NCBI GenBank assembly: GCA_002432715.1
Contig: DJGJ01000066.1
Coordinates: forward strand, 42,017-106,016
Source: Sphaerochaeta sp. UBA5849
Lineage (GTDB): Bacteria; Spirochaetota; Spirochaetia; Sphaerochaetales; Sphaerochaetaceae
Length of the DNA stretch: 64,000 nucleotides
Reading direction: 5' to 3'
Shown here: positions 1-7,173 of the stretch, piece by piece
Position numbering within the stretch: the first letter of the stretch is position 1
Layout of the letters: every line of letters starts with the position of its first letter
The notes under the pieces: generated by a model
The model's database searches: none
Told to the model about the DNA's origin: nothing
What the model saw: the letters and a program-made list of their open reading frames with translations, nothing else
Position numbers and translations under genes: made by a program

Positions 1-466
1 CCATGCCGCTCCAGGCATGTTTCATCGAGGCAGGATGCTCGTCCTCATCATCAAGTACTGCATCTTCTTCTTCCTCCTCCTCATCACTTTCCCGGCTGCC
101 GTTCTTTTTAGCTTCCGGCTTGTCTTCGTGATGTTCGGAAAAATCATTTATCAGCGCATCGACGGAAAGGTCATCCTCAAGATCATCCTCAAGCAGGTCG
201 ACATCATCCGGTTCCTCTTCCAGGTCGGTATCGATTTCATCCTCGGACGGACCTTCGGAAAAAAGACCTGCAGCAGGAGCCTCATCACTTTCTGTGACGA
301 TGATCTCCAACTCACTGAGGGTCTGCATGATTTCATCGACAGCCTCATCCGTGGCATTCTGTGGACCAAGAGCCTTTCTGATATCCTCTTTTGTCACATG
401 TCCGGTCTCTGCTGAACGCGCCACCATATCCTTGACTATGGCCTGCGAAATGTTTTCATCAAGCAT
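1..466 (-). CDS. rpoD: RNA polymerase primary sigma factor, N-terminal part (runs off the window)
   Basis: The minus-strand frame starting at ATG 466 stays open to the window edge, giving about 155 residues. It begins MLDENISQAIVKDMV and continues with a sigma-1.1-like helical region, followed by a very acidic stretch rich in Asp and Glu (roughly residues 75-145). Such an acidic N-terminus directly after dnaG is typical of the primary sigma factor in the dnaG-rpoD macromolecular synthesis operon. The dnaG stop lies 22 bases upstream, so the two are probably co-transcribed. Regions 2-4, which would prove the call, lie outside the window. Confidence 0.8.
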   Translation of the reverse strand, partial: MLDENISQAIVKDMVARSAETGHVTKEDIRKALGPQNATDEAVDEIMQTLSELEIIVTESDEAPAAGLFSEGPSEDEIDTDLEEEPDDVDLLEDDLEDDLSVDALINDFSEHHEDKPEAKKNGSRESDEEEEEEDAVLDDEDEHPASMKHAWSGM

Positions 467-488
467 CTGTATTATCTACCTACCCTGT

Positions 489-2285
489 TTAAATATCCTG
501 CTCGAGAGTCTTCCTGAGTCTGGCAATCTTTGCGTCAATCTCCGTCTTCTCCCGAAGCAATTCCTCGATTCCTTCATCCCCGGTACCGTCTAGCAGACTG
601 ATATCCAAGAGCCGTTTATTACTCAATCGCTTTTTCTCATACGTCCTCAATTGAATTCGGTTCACAGCTTCATTGAGCACTCTTTGCGGAGCAAGCTTGA
701 ACTCCTCCATAGTGAACGATGCAGCGACATCACTGCGAAGTTGCTCATCATCAATCATCTGCAGGATATACTCATCATGCTTGCCGACTTCCTCTCTTGC
801 AGCTTCCTCCAATACGTTATACAGTGCTTCTGCTTCTGCATCCTCCAAGTCTTCAACAGCGATCTTGTACCTTGTTTGCAGATACAACTCCCTATTGTTG
901 ACCAAAGTCAACATCGCATACAAATCCACGGAAATTGTTGCAGGATTCAGTGGCTTTACCCCCATCTCTCCTGCTGCCGCCACCGGTTTTGCTACGGGTG
1001 GGGCGTTCCGTGAATAATCGTCAAGTATCGACGATTCGTCAACATTCAGCACTGCCGCCAGTCCCTTGATCAGGTCCTGCTTCTCAATAGACGACGCAGT
1101 GGCGTCCAAATATGGTCTCACAGCGTTAAATACTGCGGTTTTGCCTTTGGGCGTTAGTATATCATACTGGTTTACCGCATTGTTTACAAGATAACGAAAC
1201 CCTTGCTGTGACTGTTGTAACGCTCTTTTCAGAGCCTGTTCCCCTTCATGTTGGACGAGCTCCGAAGCATCCTTCGCCGACTCCAAGGTCAGAACCGAAT
1301 TCTCCATGCCGATATTTTGTGCGATCACCAACGCCTTTGCCGTGGCGCTCTGTCCTGCCCGGTCATTGTCGAAGAGTATCTCCACGGATGTGCAATAGCG
1401 TCTGAGCAGCTTTGCCTGTTCCTCGGTAAAACTGGTTCCCAAGGGAGCCATGGCATTAGTGAAGCCGCTCTGATGCAATGCAACCACGTCGAAGTTTCCT
1501 TCGCACAGGATTGCCTTCTGCTCCTTCTTGATCGTATCGAGCGACTCGTAAAGCCCGAACAAATGGTGCTTCTTGCTATAAATCGCCGTTTCAGGGGAGT
1601 TGATGTATTTGGCTTTTGATGTGAAGGTGAGGTCCCGGCCACCGAAGGCTACCGTCTTTCCCTGCCAGCTTCGAATGGGAAACATCAATCTGTCGCGAAA
1701 CAAGGGATAGGTGGGATTGTTCTGGCTGAACAAGCCGCTTTTAGCCAGCAATTCTTCACTGTAGTGACGCTTTGCAAGAAATGAGTACAACCAGGAGCCA
1801 TCCTGCGGGGCATAGCCGAGATTGAACTTCTCCCACATCGCCTCGGATACATTGCGTTCACGCAGGTATGCCCTTGCATGCTCGCCTTGAGCGGAGGATG
1901 TAAGCAAAAAATGAAAGGAGCCTGCAATCTTGTCATACAGGTCGTAGAGTGTTTCGTTCAAATCCCTTGATCTTTTATCCTCGGGACTCTCCTCCTCGAG
2001 CTCGACTCCCGCCTTCTTTGCAAGAATCTTCACTGATTCAATGAAAGAGACCTTCTCCATCTCCATGACGAAGTCAAACATCGACCCGCCCTTTTTGCAG
2101 CTGAAGCAGTAGTAGAAACCCTGTTCATCGACCACTGAGAAGGAAGCTGTTTTTTCTTGATGGAACGGACACAAGCCCCATAACCTGCCGCCTCTTGAGG
2201 AGAGCGTTACATAGTCCGAGACGACTTCACTGATGGGAATACGCGCCTTGATCTGCTCAAGGACCGATTCAGACACTTTTGCCAT
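489..2285 (-). CDS. dnaG: DNA primase
   Basis: A 598-residue primase that makes RNA primers for replication. The N-terminal zinc-binding domain has C39, H42, C60 and C63 (CPFH ... CFSC). The TOPRIM core follows, with the acidic motif CEGNFD near residue 262 and DNDRAG near residue 309. The C-terminal part, about residues 440-598, is the helicase-binding region and is less conserved. Length matches the family. A ribosome site (AGGA) precedes ATG 2285, and the upstream cysteine-cluster gene ends 8 bases away. Followed by rpoD, as in many bacteria. Confidence 0.97.
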   Translation of the reverse strand: MAKVSESVLEQIKARIPISEVVSDYVTLSSRGGRLWGLCPFHQEKTASFSVVDEQGFYYCFSCKKGGSMFDFVMEMEKVSFIESVKILAKKAGVELEEESPEDKRSRDLNETLYDLYDKIAGSFHFLLTSSAQGEHARAYLRERNVSEAMWEKFNLGYAPQDGSWLYSFLAKRHYSEELLAKSGLFSQNNPTYPLFRDRLMFPIRSWQGKTVAFGGRDLTFTSKAKYINSPETAIYSKKHHLFGLYESLDTIKKEQKAILCEGNFDVVALHQSGFTNAMAPLGTSFTEEQAKLLRRYCTSVEILFDNDRAGQSATAKALVIAQNIGMENSVLTLESAKDASELVQHEGEQALKRALQQSQQGFRYLVNNAVNQYDILTPKGKTAVFNAVRPYLDATASSIEKQDLIKGLAAVLNVDESSILDDYSRNAPPVAKPVAAAGEMGVKPLNPATISVDLYAMLTLVNNRELYLQTRYKIAVEDLEDAEAEALYNVLEEAAREEVGKHDEYILQMIDDEQLRSDVAASFTMEEFKLAPQRVLNEAVNRIQLRTYEKKRLSNKRLLDISLLDGTGDEGIEELLREKTEIDAKIARLRKTLEQDI

Positions 2286-2293
2286 ACGCTATC

Positions 2294-2734
2294 CTACACA
2301 CGAATGATCGGCTCTTGTCCGGTCTGCCGGCGAAGAATCTCATCGATCTCCTCTTTCCTATAGACCTTTCCTTGTCCGATTCCCGGGCATGATGCCTTCT
2401 CTGCTTCCCAACTCTCTTCGTTTTCCATTACGCTCCTCCAGAAAGGATAGGTGCGACATTGCCTGGGTCTTGCATGGTAGACCGAGCAACCCTGTTTCGT
2501 AAGGAAAATACAGTCGTAATTCTCTTTCTCCAGCAAACTGACCATGCTGAATGAACCCATATCCACCAATCGGCAATAGGTGCGGATGAAGCGGTCCTCA
2601 TCCATTGAAGTGTAGGCACAAAGCCTCTGTAGATCTTCTTGAGAAAGGAATACATATCCAGGTTCGCAACTGCAGCAATAGTTGCAGCCGGGAACACAGG
2701 TAAAAGCCAACCCTTTCTCATAAAAACAATGCAT
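2294..2734 (-). CDS. YkgJ-type cysteine-cluster protein
   Basis: A 146-residue protein of the YkgJ / Fe-S oxidoreductase-like cysteine-cluster family. The N-terminus carries CVPGCNYCCSC and the second half has CSVYHARPRQCRTYPFW, the usual set of cysteines thought to bind zinc or an iron-sulphur cluster. The biochemical role is unknown. The start was put at ATG 2734 (MHCFYEKG) because a GAGG ribosome site precedes it; a longer reading would run into the terminator of the tRNA-Tyr gene. It directly precedes dnaG. Confidence 0.8.
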   Translation of the reverse strand: MHCFYEKGLAFTCVPGCNYCCSCEPGYVFLSQEDLQRLCAYTSMDEDRFIRTYCRLVDMGSFSMVSLLEKENYDCIFLTKQGCSVYHARPRQCRTYPFWRSVMENEESWEAEKASCPGIGQGKVYRKEEIDEILRRQTGQEPIIRV

Positions 2735-2761
2735 CGGCACCTCTTTCATCATAGAGAACGG

Positions 2762-2791
2762 AAAAAAGGCCTTCCTCAAAGAAGAAGGCCT
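2762..2791 (-). terminator. Terminator of the tRNA-Tyr gene
   Basis: On the minus strand an 8-bp stem (AGGCCTTC/GAAGGCCT, positions 2784-2791 with 2767-2774) is followed by a run of T, a classic intrinsic terminator just past the tRNA 3' end. Confidence 0.85.
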
Positions 2792-2796
2792 CCAAG

Positions 2797-2878
2797 TGGA
2801 GAGAGAAGGATTCGAACCTTCGAAGGTGTAACCAACAGATTTACAGTCTGCCCCCTTTGGCCGCTCGGGAACCTCTCC
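2797..2878 (-). tRNA. tRNA-Tyr (anticodon GTA)
   Basis: A class II tRNA of 82 bases with an acceptor stem GGAGAGG, a long variable arm, a T arm containing GGTTCGAATCC and the anticodon loop CTGTAAA, giving anticodon GTA. CCA is not encoded. A strong promoter lies upstream and a terminator downstream. Confidence 0.95.
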
Positions 2879-2896
2879 ATGCCAAAAGACAAACGT

Positions 2897-2925
2897 ACAT
2901 TACAAACTATTGTAGCTTTTGTCAA
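2897..2925 (-). promoter_or_regulatory. Promoter of tRNA-Tyr
   Basis: Minus-strand TTGACA (2920-2925), a 17-base spacer and TAATGT (2897-2902), placed about 20 bases before the tRNA 5' end. Confidence 0.75.
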
Positions 2926-2969
2926 CCGCTGTTGAGAAAAATCTCGTACCAGGGAGTTTTTCACACGTC

Positions 2970-2998
2970 TTGACAGAGAGTTTTTCTGCCGGTATATT
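2970..2998 (+). promoter_or_regulatory. Promoter of tRNA-Thr
   Basis: TTGACA (2970-2975), a 17-base spacer and TATATT (2993-2998), with the tRNA beginning 12 bases after the -10 element. Confidence 0.85.
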
Positions 2999-3010
2999 GC
3001 AACAGTCCAA

Positions 3011-3082
3011 GCCGACTTAGCTCAGCGGTAGAGCACGTGACTTGTAATCTCGGGGTCGTCAGTTCAATCCTGACAGTCGGCT
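3011..3082 (+). tRNA. tRNA-Thr (anticodon TGT)
   Basis: A 72-base tRNA with acceptor GCCGACT/AGTCGGC, D arm GCTC...GAGC, anticodon loop CTTGTAA (anticodon TGT) and T arm GTCAG TTCAATC CTGAC. The anticodon stem CGTGA/TCTCG has a U-U opposition at pair 29-41, an oddity in an otherwise ordinary molecule. CCA is not encoded. Confidence 0.93.
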
Positions 3083-3085
3083 CAC

Positions 3086-3117
3086 AAGCATATCAGATAT
3101 CCTGGTATGCTTTTTTT
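3086..3117 (+). terminator. Terminator after tRNA-Thr
   Basis: A 9-bp stem (3086-3094 with 3104-3112, AAGCATATC/GGTATGCTT including one G-T pair) followed by seven T. It may also help end the converging lacI-type gene. Confidence 0.8.
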
Positions 3118-3124
3118 ATTTGGC

Positions 3125-4183
3125 TCAAGGAATTTCACGCATTCGAGACGAGCTGCGGATCTTCAGGCTGGGTTGCAGGATGGTATCCTCGCATCGTTTT
3201 CCGCCAATGATATCCTCCAGCTGTTCAAAAGCCTTTTCGCCCAACATGTGGGGATCTTGATGAATGCTGCTCAACGAAGGCCGGGCGATTTCCGAAAGAA
3301 AGGAATCATCGTAGCCAAGGATGGAAACCTGTTGGGGAACGGCGATGTGCTGTTCATCCAACGCCTGCAAAACCCCTGCTGCTACTGCATCGTTGCAGCA
3401 AATGACGGCATCGAAATCACGCAGCCTTGAGAGAAACTCCTTTGCCGTTGCATATCCACTGGAAAAATCGTAGCCGGTCATGCAGATCAGCGAGGGGTCA
3501 AGAGGGAGAGAGAACTCCGACAGTGCCCGCCTGTATCCTTCGAGCCGGTCCAAAGAAGAGTAGCTGCCGCGGTTTTGTTGGTCCAAATAGGCAAGCATCT
3601 GCTCTATACTCTCACTCGGCCGTTGCCAGAAGCTTGCAAAAAAGGCGATATGCCGATGATTGCCCCTGAGCAAATATTTTGCAGCCAGATATCCACCCTC
3701 CACATTGTTGTAATAGATGTGGCTTGCACCCTTCAGGTAGTCTCTTCGATAGACGATCAGCAGCGGGAAATCAGGTGGAAAGAGATTCGCAAGCACGAGA
3801 GAGGACGTATCGGCCAGCGGGCAGAACAGCAACGAGGAAACACCCAGGGAAGATGCCTGTACAAGACAGCGCACTTCCTGCTCGGCGCTTCCATTTGCAG
3901 AGTAGAGGGCAACATGACACCCTGCCTGGTTTGCCTGTCTCATCACACCCTCAACGACCGAAGAAAAAAAGTGATTCTCCAGACTCGGTACGATCAAGGC
4001 CATGACGGAGAACTTCTGTTTCTTCACTGCGGGCACATACCCGAGCTTTTGCATCGCCTTGCGAATGGCCTTCTCAGATTCAGGATCGACGTTGCGAGCA
4101 TGATTGATCACCCGCGAGACGGTGGCGATGGACAGTCCTGCCTCCTTGGCTACATCGGTAATGGTTACTTTCTTGGTATTCAA
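3125..4183 (-). CDS. LacI-family transcriptional regulator
   Basis: A 352-residue LacI/GalR regulator. The N-terminal helix-turn-helix reads VTITDVAKEAGLSIATVSRV and is followed by a hinge and a periplasmic-binding-protein-like ligand domain (about residues 60-345), ending with the usual LSSIHQDP region. The start is TTG 4183: it has GGAGG seven bases upstream and overlaps the aroA stop as TTGA, so translation is probably coupled to aroA. Ligand unknown; most LacI proteins sense sugars, but here the neighbour is aromatic amino-acid synthesis. No transporter or sugar enzyme lies beside it. Confidence 0.9.
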   Translation of the reverse strand: MNTKKVTITDVAKEAGLSIATVSRVINHARNVDPESEKAIRKAMQKLGYVPAVKKQKFSVMALIVPSLENHFFSSVVEGVMRQANQAGCHVALYSANGSAEQEVRCLVQASSLGVSSLLFCPLADTSSLVLANLFPPDFPLLIVYRRDYLKGASHIYYNNVEGGYLAAKYLLRGNHRHIAFFASFWQRPSESIEQMLAYLDQQNRGSYSSLDRLEGYRRALSEFSLPLDPSLICMTGYDFSSGYATAKEFLSRLRDFDAVICCNDAVAAGVLQALDEQHIAVPQQVSILGYDDSFLSEIARPSLSSIHQDPHMLGEKAFEQLEDIIGGKRCEDTILQPSLKIRSSSRMREIP

Positions 4184-5478
4184 TCCGAGGCCTCCACAAT
4201 GGAAAGATCTGCTTTGCATGCTGCAAGCTTGGAGAAGAAACCAGGAAATGAAACATCGGCACATTGGGCGTCGGTCACGACAACCTCCCCTTCCGATGCC
4301 AGGCCTGCGGCCACCAACGCCATGGCAATGCGATGATCAAATGCCGATGAGACAGTCCCCCCCTGTATCGGGGTCGGTCCATCCACCACCAGACAGTCCC
4401 GCTCCATATGCAAAGAGCACCCGAGCGAATTCAGTTTTGCAGTCATTTCCGCCACTCGGTCGGTCTCTTTCTGCCTGACATGCTCCAAGTTTGTGAATAC
4501 CGTCCGACCCTCGGCCTGGGTAGCCAAGACAGACAAGGCAGGCAGGGCATCCGGGATATCCGATAGGTCGATGGTCAATCCCCCTTGCAACTTCTCACCT
4601 CCGACGATGTGCAACCGGTCATCGCCCTGCCTATGGATGCATGCGCCGAATTTACCCAGGATGTCCACCACCTGCTTGTCTCCCTGGGAATCGGAGAAAT
4701 CAAGGCCGGTGAGCACCACATCCGAATCTGTTATTGCAGCACCCACCAACGGGAAAGCGACGGCAGACCAGTCGGCTGGTATGCTGAAGCTGCCACCGTG
4801 GTAGCGCTGCCCGTCTTCAACGACAAAGCGGGAAAAATCCGAGGGGTTCGCAATCTCGACTCCCATACGTTTCATCCAATCAAGAGTCATTTGCACATAG
4901 GGTTTTTCCAAGGCATTGACCACCTGGATTGTGGTCGTACGCTTTGCCAGGGGGGCTGAAAGCAACAGGCTGGAGACATACTGGCTGTTCCTGCCTTCAA
5001 TGGTCACGTTTCCTCCCTCAAGCAATCCTCGTACCACCACCGGAGGGCAACCTTGACCGCCCCTGGTAAGAAAGGCTGTGGCACCCAGGCAGTTGAGTGC
5101 GTTCACCAAGGGGAGAATCGGCCTGCGCCGGATCTGCTCATCACCGGTTATGACCGTATAGCCATCGACCAGGGAAGCCACCGAAGTAAACAAGCAGGTG
5201 GTGGTTCCCGAGTTTCCCGTATCCACCACATTTTGGGGCACTACAAGATCGCCTCCCCTTCCCTGCACAATCCAACGATGCTCTTCCTGTTGGACAATGG
5301 CTCCAAAAGCCCGTGCTGCGGCGAGGGCACTCAACCCGTCACCACTGGCCAGCGGGTTTTCGATGCAAGTCTGGCCATCGGCAAGGGTTGCCAGAAGAAT
5401 TGACCGGATTGTATGGCTTTTGGATCCAGGCACCTGGAGCTCCCCTTTCAAAGAACCGGGTTTTACGTGAACATTCAT
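4180..5478 (-). CDS. aroA: 3-phosphoshikimate 1-carboxyvinyltransferase (EPSP synthase)
   Basis: A 432-residue enzyme joining shikimate-3-phosphate and phosphoenolpyruvate in the chorismate pathway. Diagnostic segments are VPGSKSHTIR near the N-terminus (substrate-binding Lys), TGNSGTTTCLF (variant of the usual GNAGT motif), RQKETDR and DHRIAMALVAAGL near the C-terminus. The start ATG 5478 has AGAAGGA upstream. It follows aroH across a 243-base AT-rich region with its own promoter. The gene for a LacI-type regulator begins inside its stop codon. Confidence 0.95.
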   Translation of the reverse strand: MNVHVKPGSLKGELQVPGSKSHTIRSILLATLADGQTCIENPLASGDGLSALAAARAFGAIVQQEEHRWIVQGRGGDLVVPQNVVDTGNSGTTTCLFTSVASLVDGYTVITGDEQIRRRPILPLVNALNCLGATAFLTRGGQGCPPVVVRGLLEGGNVTIEGRNSQYVSSLLLSAPLAKRTTTIQVVNALEKPYVQMTLDWMKRMGVEIANPSDFSRFVVEDGQRYHGGSFSIPADWSAVAFPLVGAAITDSDVVLTGLDFSDSQGDKQVVDILGKFGACIHRQGDDRLHIVGGEKLQGGLTIDLSDIPDALPALSVLATQAEGRTVFTNLEHVRQKETDRVAEMTAKLNSLGCSLHMERDCLVVDGPTPIQGGTVSSAFDHRIAMALVAAGLASEGEVVVTDAQCADVSFPGFFSKLAACKADLSIVEASD

Positions 5479-5535
5479 GATTGTTTCCTTCTGGGTTTGC
5501 TGTAGGAAAGGATGATCGGCCTTTCAATATATACC

Positions 5536-5549
5536 ATGTAAATTACCAT
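5536..5549. promoter_or_regulatory. Imperfect operator-like site near the aroA transcription start
   Basis: ATGTAAATTACCAT is a near copy of the perfect palindrome at 5662-5675 and sits just downstream of the predicted -10 of aroA, where a repressor would block initiation. The regulator is unknown. Confidence 0.4.
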
Positions 5550-5551
5550 AT

Positions 5552-5580
5552 AGTATGCTGTGTATTGAATATTTGTGCAA
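5552..5580 (-). promoter_or_regulatory. Predicted promoter of aroA-lacI
   Basis: Minus strand TTGCAC (5575-5580), 17-base spacer, CATACT (5552-5557), with the aroA ATG about 75 bases further on. A second possible promoter (TTGCTT-18-TATAAA) lies about 65 bases upstream. Confidence 0.5.
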
Positions 5581-5661
5581 TATTATTCGTTAATAATCAC
5601 TTTGTGTTCTCTAATTTATACTCATGCAACAAAAAAGAAAGCAAGGTTTTTACCCTATAAA

Positions 5662-5675
5662 ATGTAAATTTACAT
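5662..5675. promoter_or_regulatory. Perfect 14-bp palindrome ATGTAAATTTACAT
   Basis: A perfect inverted repeat in the AT-rich gap upstream of aroA, with a one-base variant at 5536-5549. The pair looks like binding sites for a dimeric regulator. It lacks the central CG usual for LacI operators, so the neighbouring LacI protein is not the obvious binder. Confidence 0.5.
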
Positions 5676-5683
5676 ATTCTCCT

Positions 5684-5711
5684 AATAAAAAAGCCTCATA
5701 CGTAGGCAGTT
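5684..5711 (-). terminator. Weak terminator after aroH
   Basis: Minus strand GCCT-ACGTATG-AGGC followed by TTTTTT. The stem has only four strong pairs, so function is uncertain, but the position between aroH and the aroA promoter fits. Confidence 0.4.
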
Positions 5712-5721
5712 TTCTCAATTC

Positions 5722-6090
5722 TTATTTCATCAGGTCGGGACGAAGGCGTTCAGCTCCATCCATGTAGACCGGCTTGGTATGCTCGGTGTGGAAGTTGAGG
5801 ATGAGAAGCATGCGGATGACACGCTCAAGCATGCCATCGATTTCAAGCTCCTGCATGCAGAACAAGGGGGTCTTGTTGCAATAACCGCCTTTGCGCAAAC
5901 CGTTTGCCGGATTTCGGCTTTTCAGATCACTGGTCTGGGTGATCAATACACTTGCAATATGTGCTTCTTCAAGGCTGTTTTGCTCAAGCAGCGTCCGGTA
6001 GAGCTTGCAGGCGGCCTCTTCAATACGCTGCGGTTCATCCCGCTCTACACAAATGGCTCCGCGGATTGCGCAAATGGTTGGTTTATGCAT
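5722..6090 (-). CDS. aroH: Monofunctional chorismate mutase, AroH type
   Basis: A 122-residue enzyme converting chorismate to prephenate. It matches the Bacillus AroH trimer family: IRGAICVERDEPQRI at the N-terminus, TPLFCMQELEIDG in the middle and VYMDGAERLRPDL at the C-terminus, with the arginines and glutamate that hold chorismate in place. The start ATG 6090 (MHKPTICAIRG) has AGGAG seven bases upstream. Last gene of a thiN-membrane protein-aroH set and followed by aroA, so two chorismate-pathway enzymes are neighbours. Confidence 0.92.
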   Translation of the reverse strand: MHKPTICAIRGAICVERDEPQRIEEAACKLYRTLLEQNSLEEAHIASVLITQTSDLKSRNPANGLRKGGYCNKTPLFCMQELEIDGMLERVIRMLLILNFHTEHTKPVYMDGAERLRPDLMK

Positions 6091-6104
6091 GATACTCCTT
6101 TTTT

Positions 6105-6446
6105 TCAGCTGACTACCAGACCCTTCTCGAACAATGTCTCCAACAAGGCTACCACGAATCCCAAGGCAAGGATGCACATCATTCTTGCGATGGTAAGGAG
6201 CACCGGGGAAAGGGGAAATACCCGATCACCGGCCCACACGATGCAGGAGAACACCAAGATCCAGACACCGAACAGCAGACTGGTCCAGCTGATCAGATAC
6301 AGAAAAAATTGCAGCAACTCGACGAAATCCTCGGTTACGGAAAAGAAACTGCCGAGCAGATACACGAGAAAGAAAAATATGTACAAAAGCAACGTGTAGG
6401 TATGCACCCTGCTGGAGAACGCCAGCAATCGTCTTGTCTGCAACAT
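6105..6446 (-). CDS. Small membrane protein, three predicted membrane segments
   Basis: A 113-residue hydrophobic protein that I do not recognise. Segments around residues 17-40, 46-75 and 80-108 look membrane-spanning, with a short basic N-terminus. It sits between thiN (16 bases upstream) and aroH (14 bases downstream) on the same strand. The start ATG 6446 (MLQTRRLLAF) has only a weak ribosome site, so translation may depend on the upstream gene. Confidence 0.65.
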   Translation of the reverse strand: MLQTRRLLAFSSRVHTYTLLLYIFFFLVYLLGSFFSVTEDFVELLQFFLYLISWTSLLFGVWILVFSCIVWAGDRVFPLSPVLLTIARMMCILALGFVVALLETLFEKGLVVS

Positions 6447-6462
6447 GATCAGAGAATACCAT

Positions 6463-7095
6463 CTACCGTAGCTTGTCTGCAACCGGGAAGCTGACAAAGA
6501 GCAAACCGCCCTGTTTTGCGAACACATCCAGAAAGGAATCGGTTGTCCTATTGGAGAGCGAGAGGCTGTCCATCGACAAGCGGTAATTCTCCAAAGGCCA
6601 TTGCAGCTGCTTTGCGGTGATATACGCATCCCGGGAGAAGCTGGCGGGAAAAAAACTGACCTGCCTGCCGGCTTTCAAGGACTCGAACCGATGATACCCT
6701 CGGACAAGATGCACCATCTCATACGCTGTATACCAGAGCTCCGGGGGACCGTATTGCTCGAACAGGGAGAAGGTTGCAAACAGGTGATCCATGCGGAATC
6801 CTCCGCCGCCGATGATGCAATAGGACGCATAGCCCAGGCTCACCGCCTTTTTGATCGCCAACTCAGTATCGCTCTCATCCTTGTCCCTGGGACTTCGCTC
6901 ATGCACCAGCTGTTGTATTTCCTGCGAAAAAAGCGTCGAGTCATAATCACCGACCCAAAGATGTACTGGTATGCCGAGTCTCTTTGCGGTATCATACCCG
7001 CTGTCGGCTGCGATGACAAAATCATCTTTTTCCACGAAGCCCGACGGGATTGAAGACGGGGCTCCGCCACCTGTACAGATAATTGCTTTGCTCAT
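6463..7095 (-). CDS. thiN: Thiamine diphosphokinase
   Basis: A 210-residue enzyme that transfers pyrophosphate from ATP to thiamine to make the cofactor. The family motifs are present: GGGAPS near the N-terminus, AADSGYDTAKRLG, VGDYDS (metal-binding acidic residues) and KDESDTELAIKKA, then GGGGFRMDH. The C-terminal thiamine-binding half is about residues 130-210. No TPP riboswitch was seen upstream. First gene of the leftward thiN-membrane protein-aroH set. Confidence 0.92.
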   Translation of the reverse strand: MSKAIICTGGGAPSSIPSGFVEKDDFVIAADSGYDTAKRLGIPVHLWVGDYDSTLFSQEIQQLVHERSPRDKDESDTELAIKKAVSLGYASYCIIGGGGFRMDHLFATFSLFEQYGPPELWYTAYEMVHLVRGYHRFESLKAGRQVSFFPASFSRDAYITAKQLQWPLENYRLSMDSLSLSNRTTDSFLDVFAKQGGLLFVSFPVADKLR

Positions 7096-7111
7096 ATTTT
7101 CTCACTTTATG

Positions 7112-7140
7112 TTGCGTATCTATCAATATTGGAATAGTAT
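7112..7140 (+). promoter_or_regulatory. Predicted promoter of the DUF1015 gene
   Basis: TTGCGT (7112-7117), 17-base spacer, TAGTAT (7135-7140), 34 bases before the ATG, within the divergent gap with thiN. Confidence 0.5.
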
Positions 7141-7173
7141 ATTACCACATCCATAAATCAAAGAGGTTATAGC

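Noticed and set aside
7096..7173. Possible TPP riboswitch before thiN
   Set aside because: The gap is under 80 bases, shared with a divergent gene, and lacks the conserved CUGAGA element.
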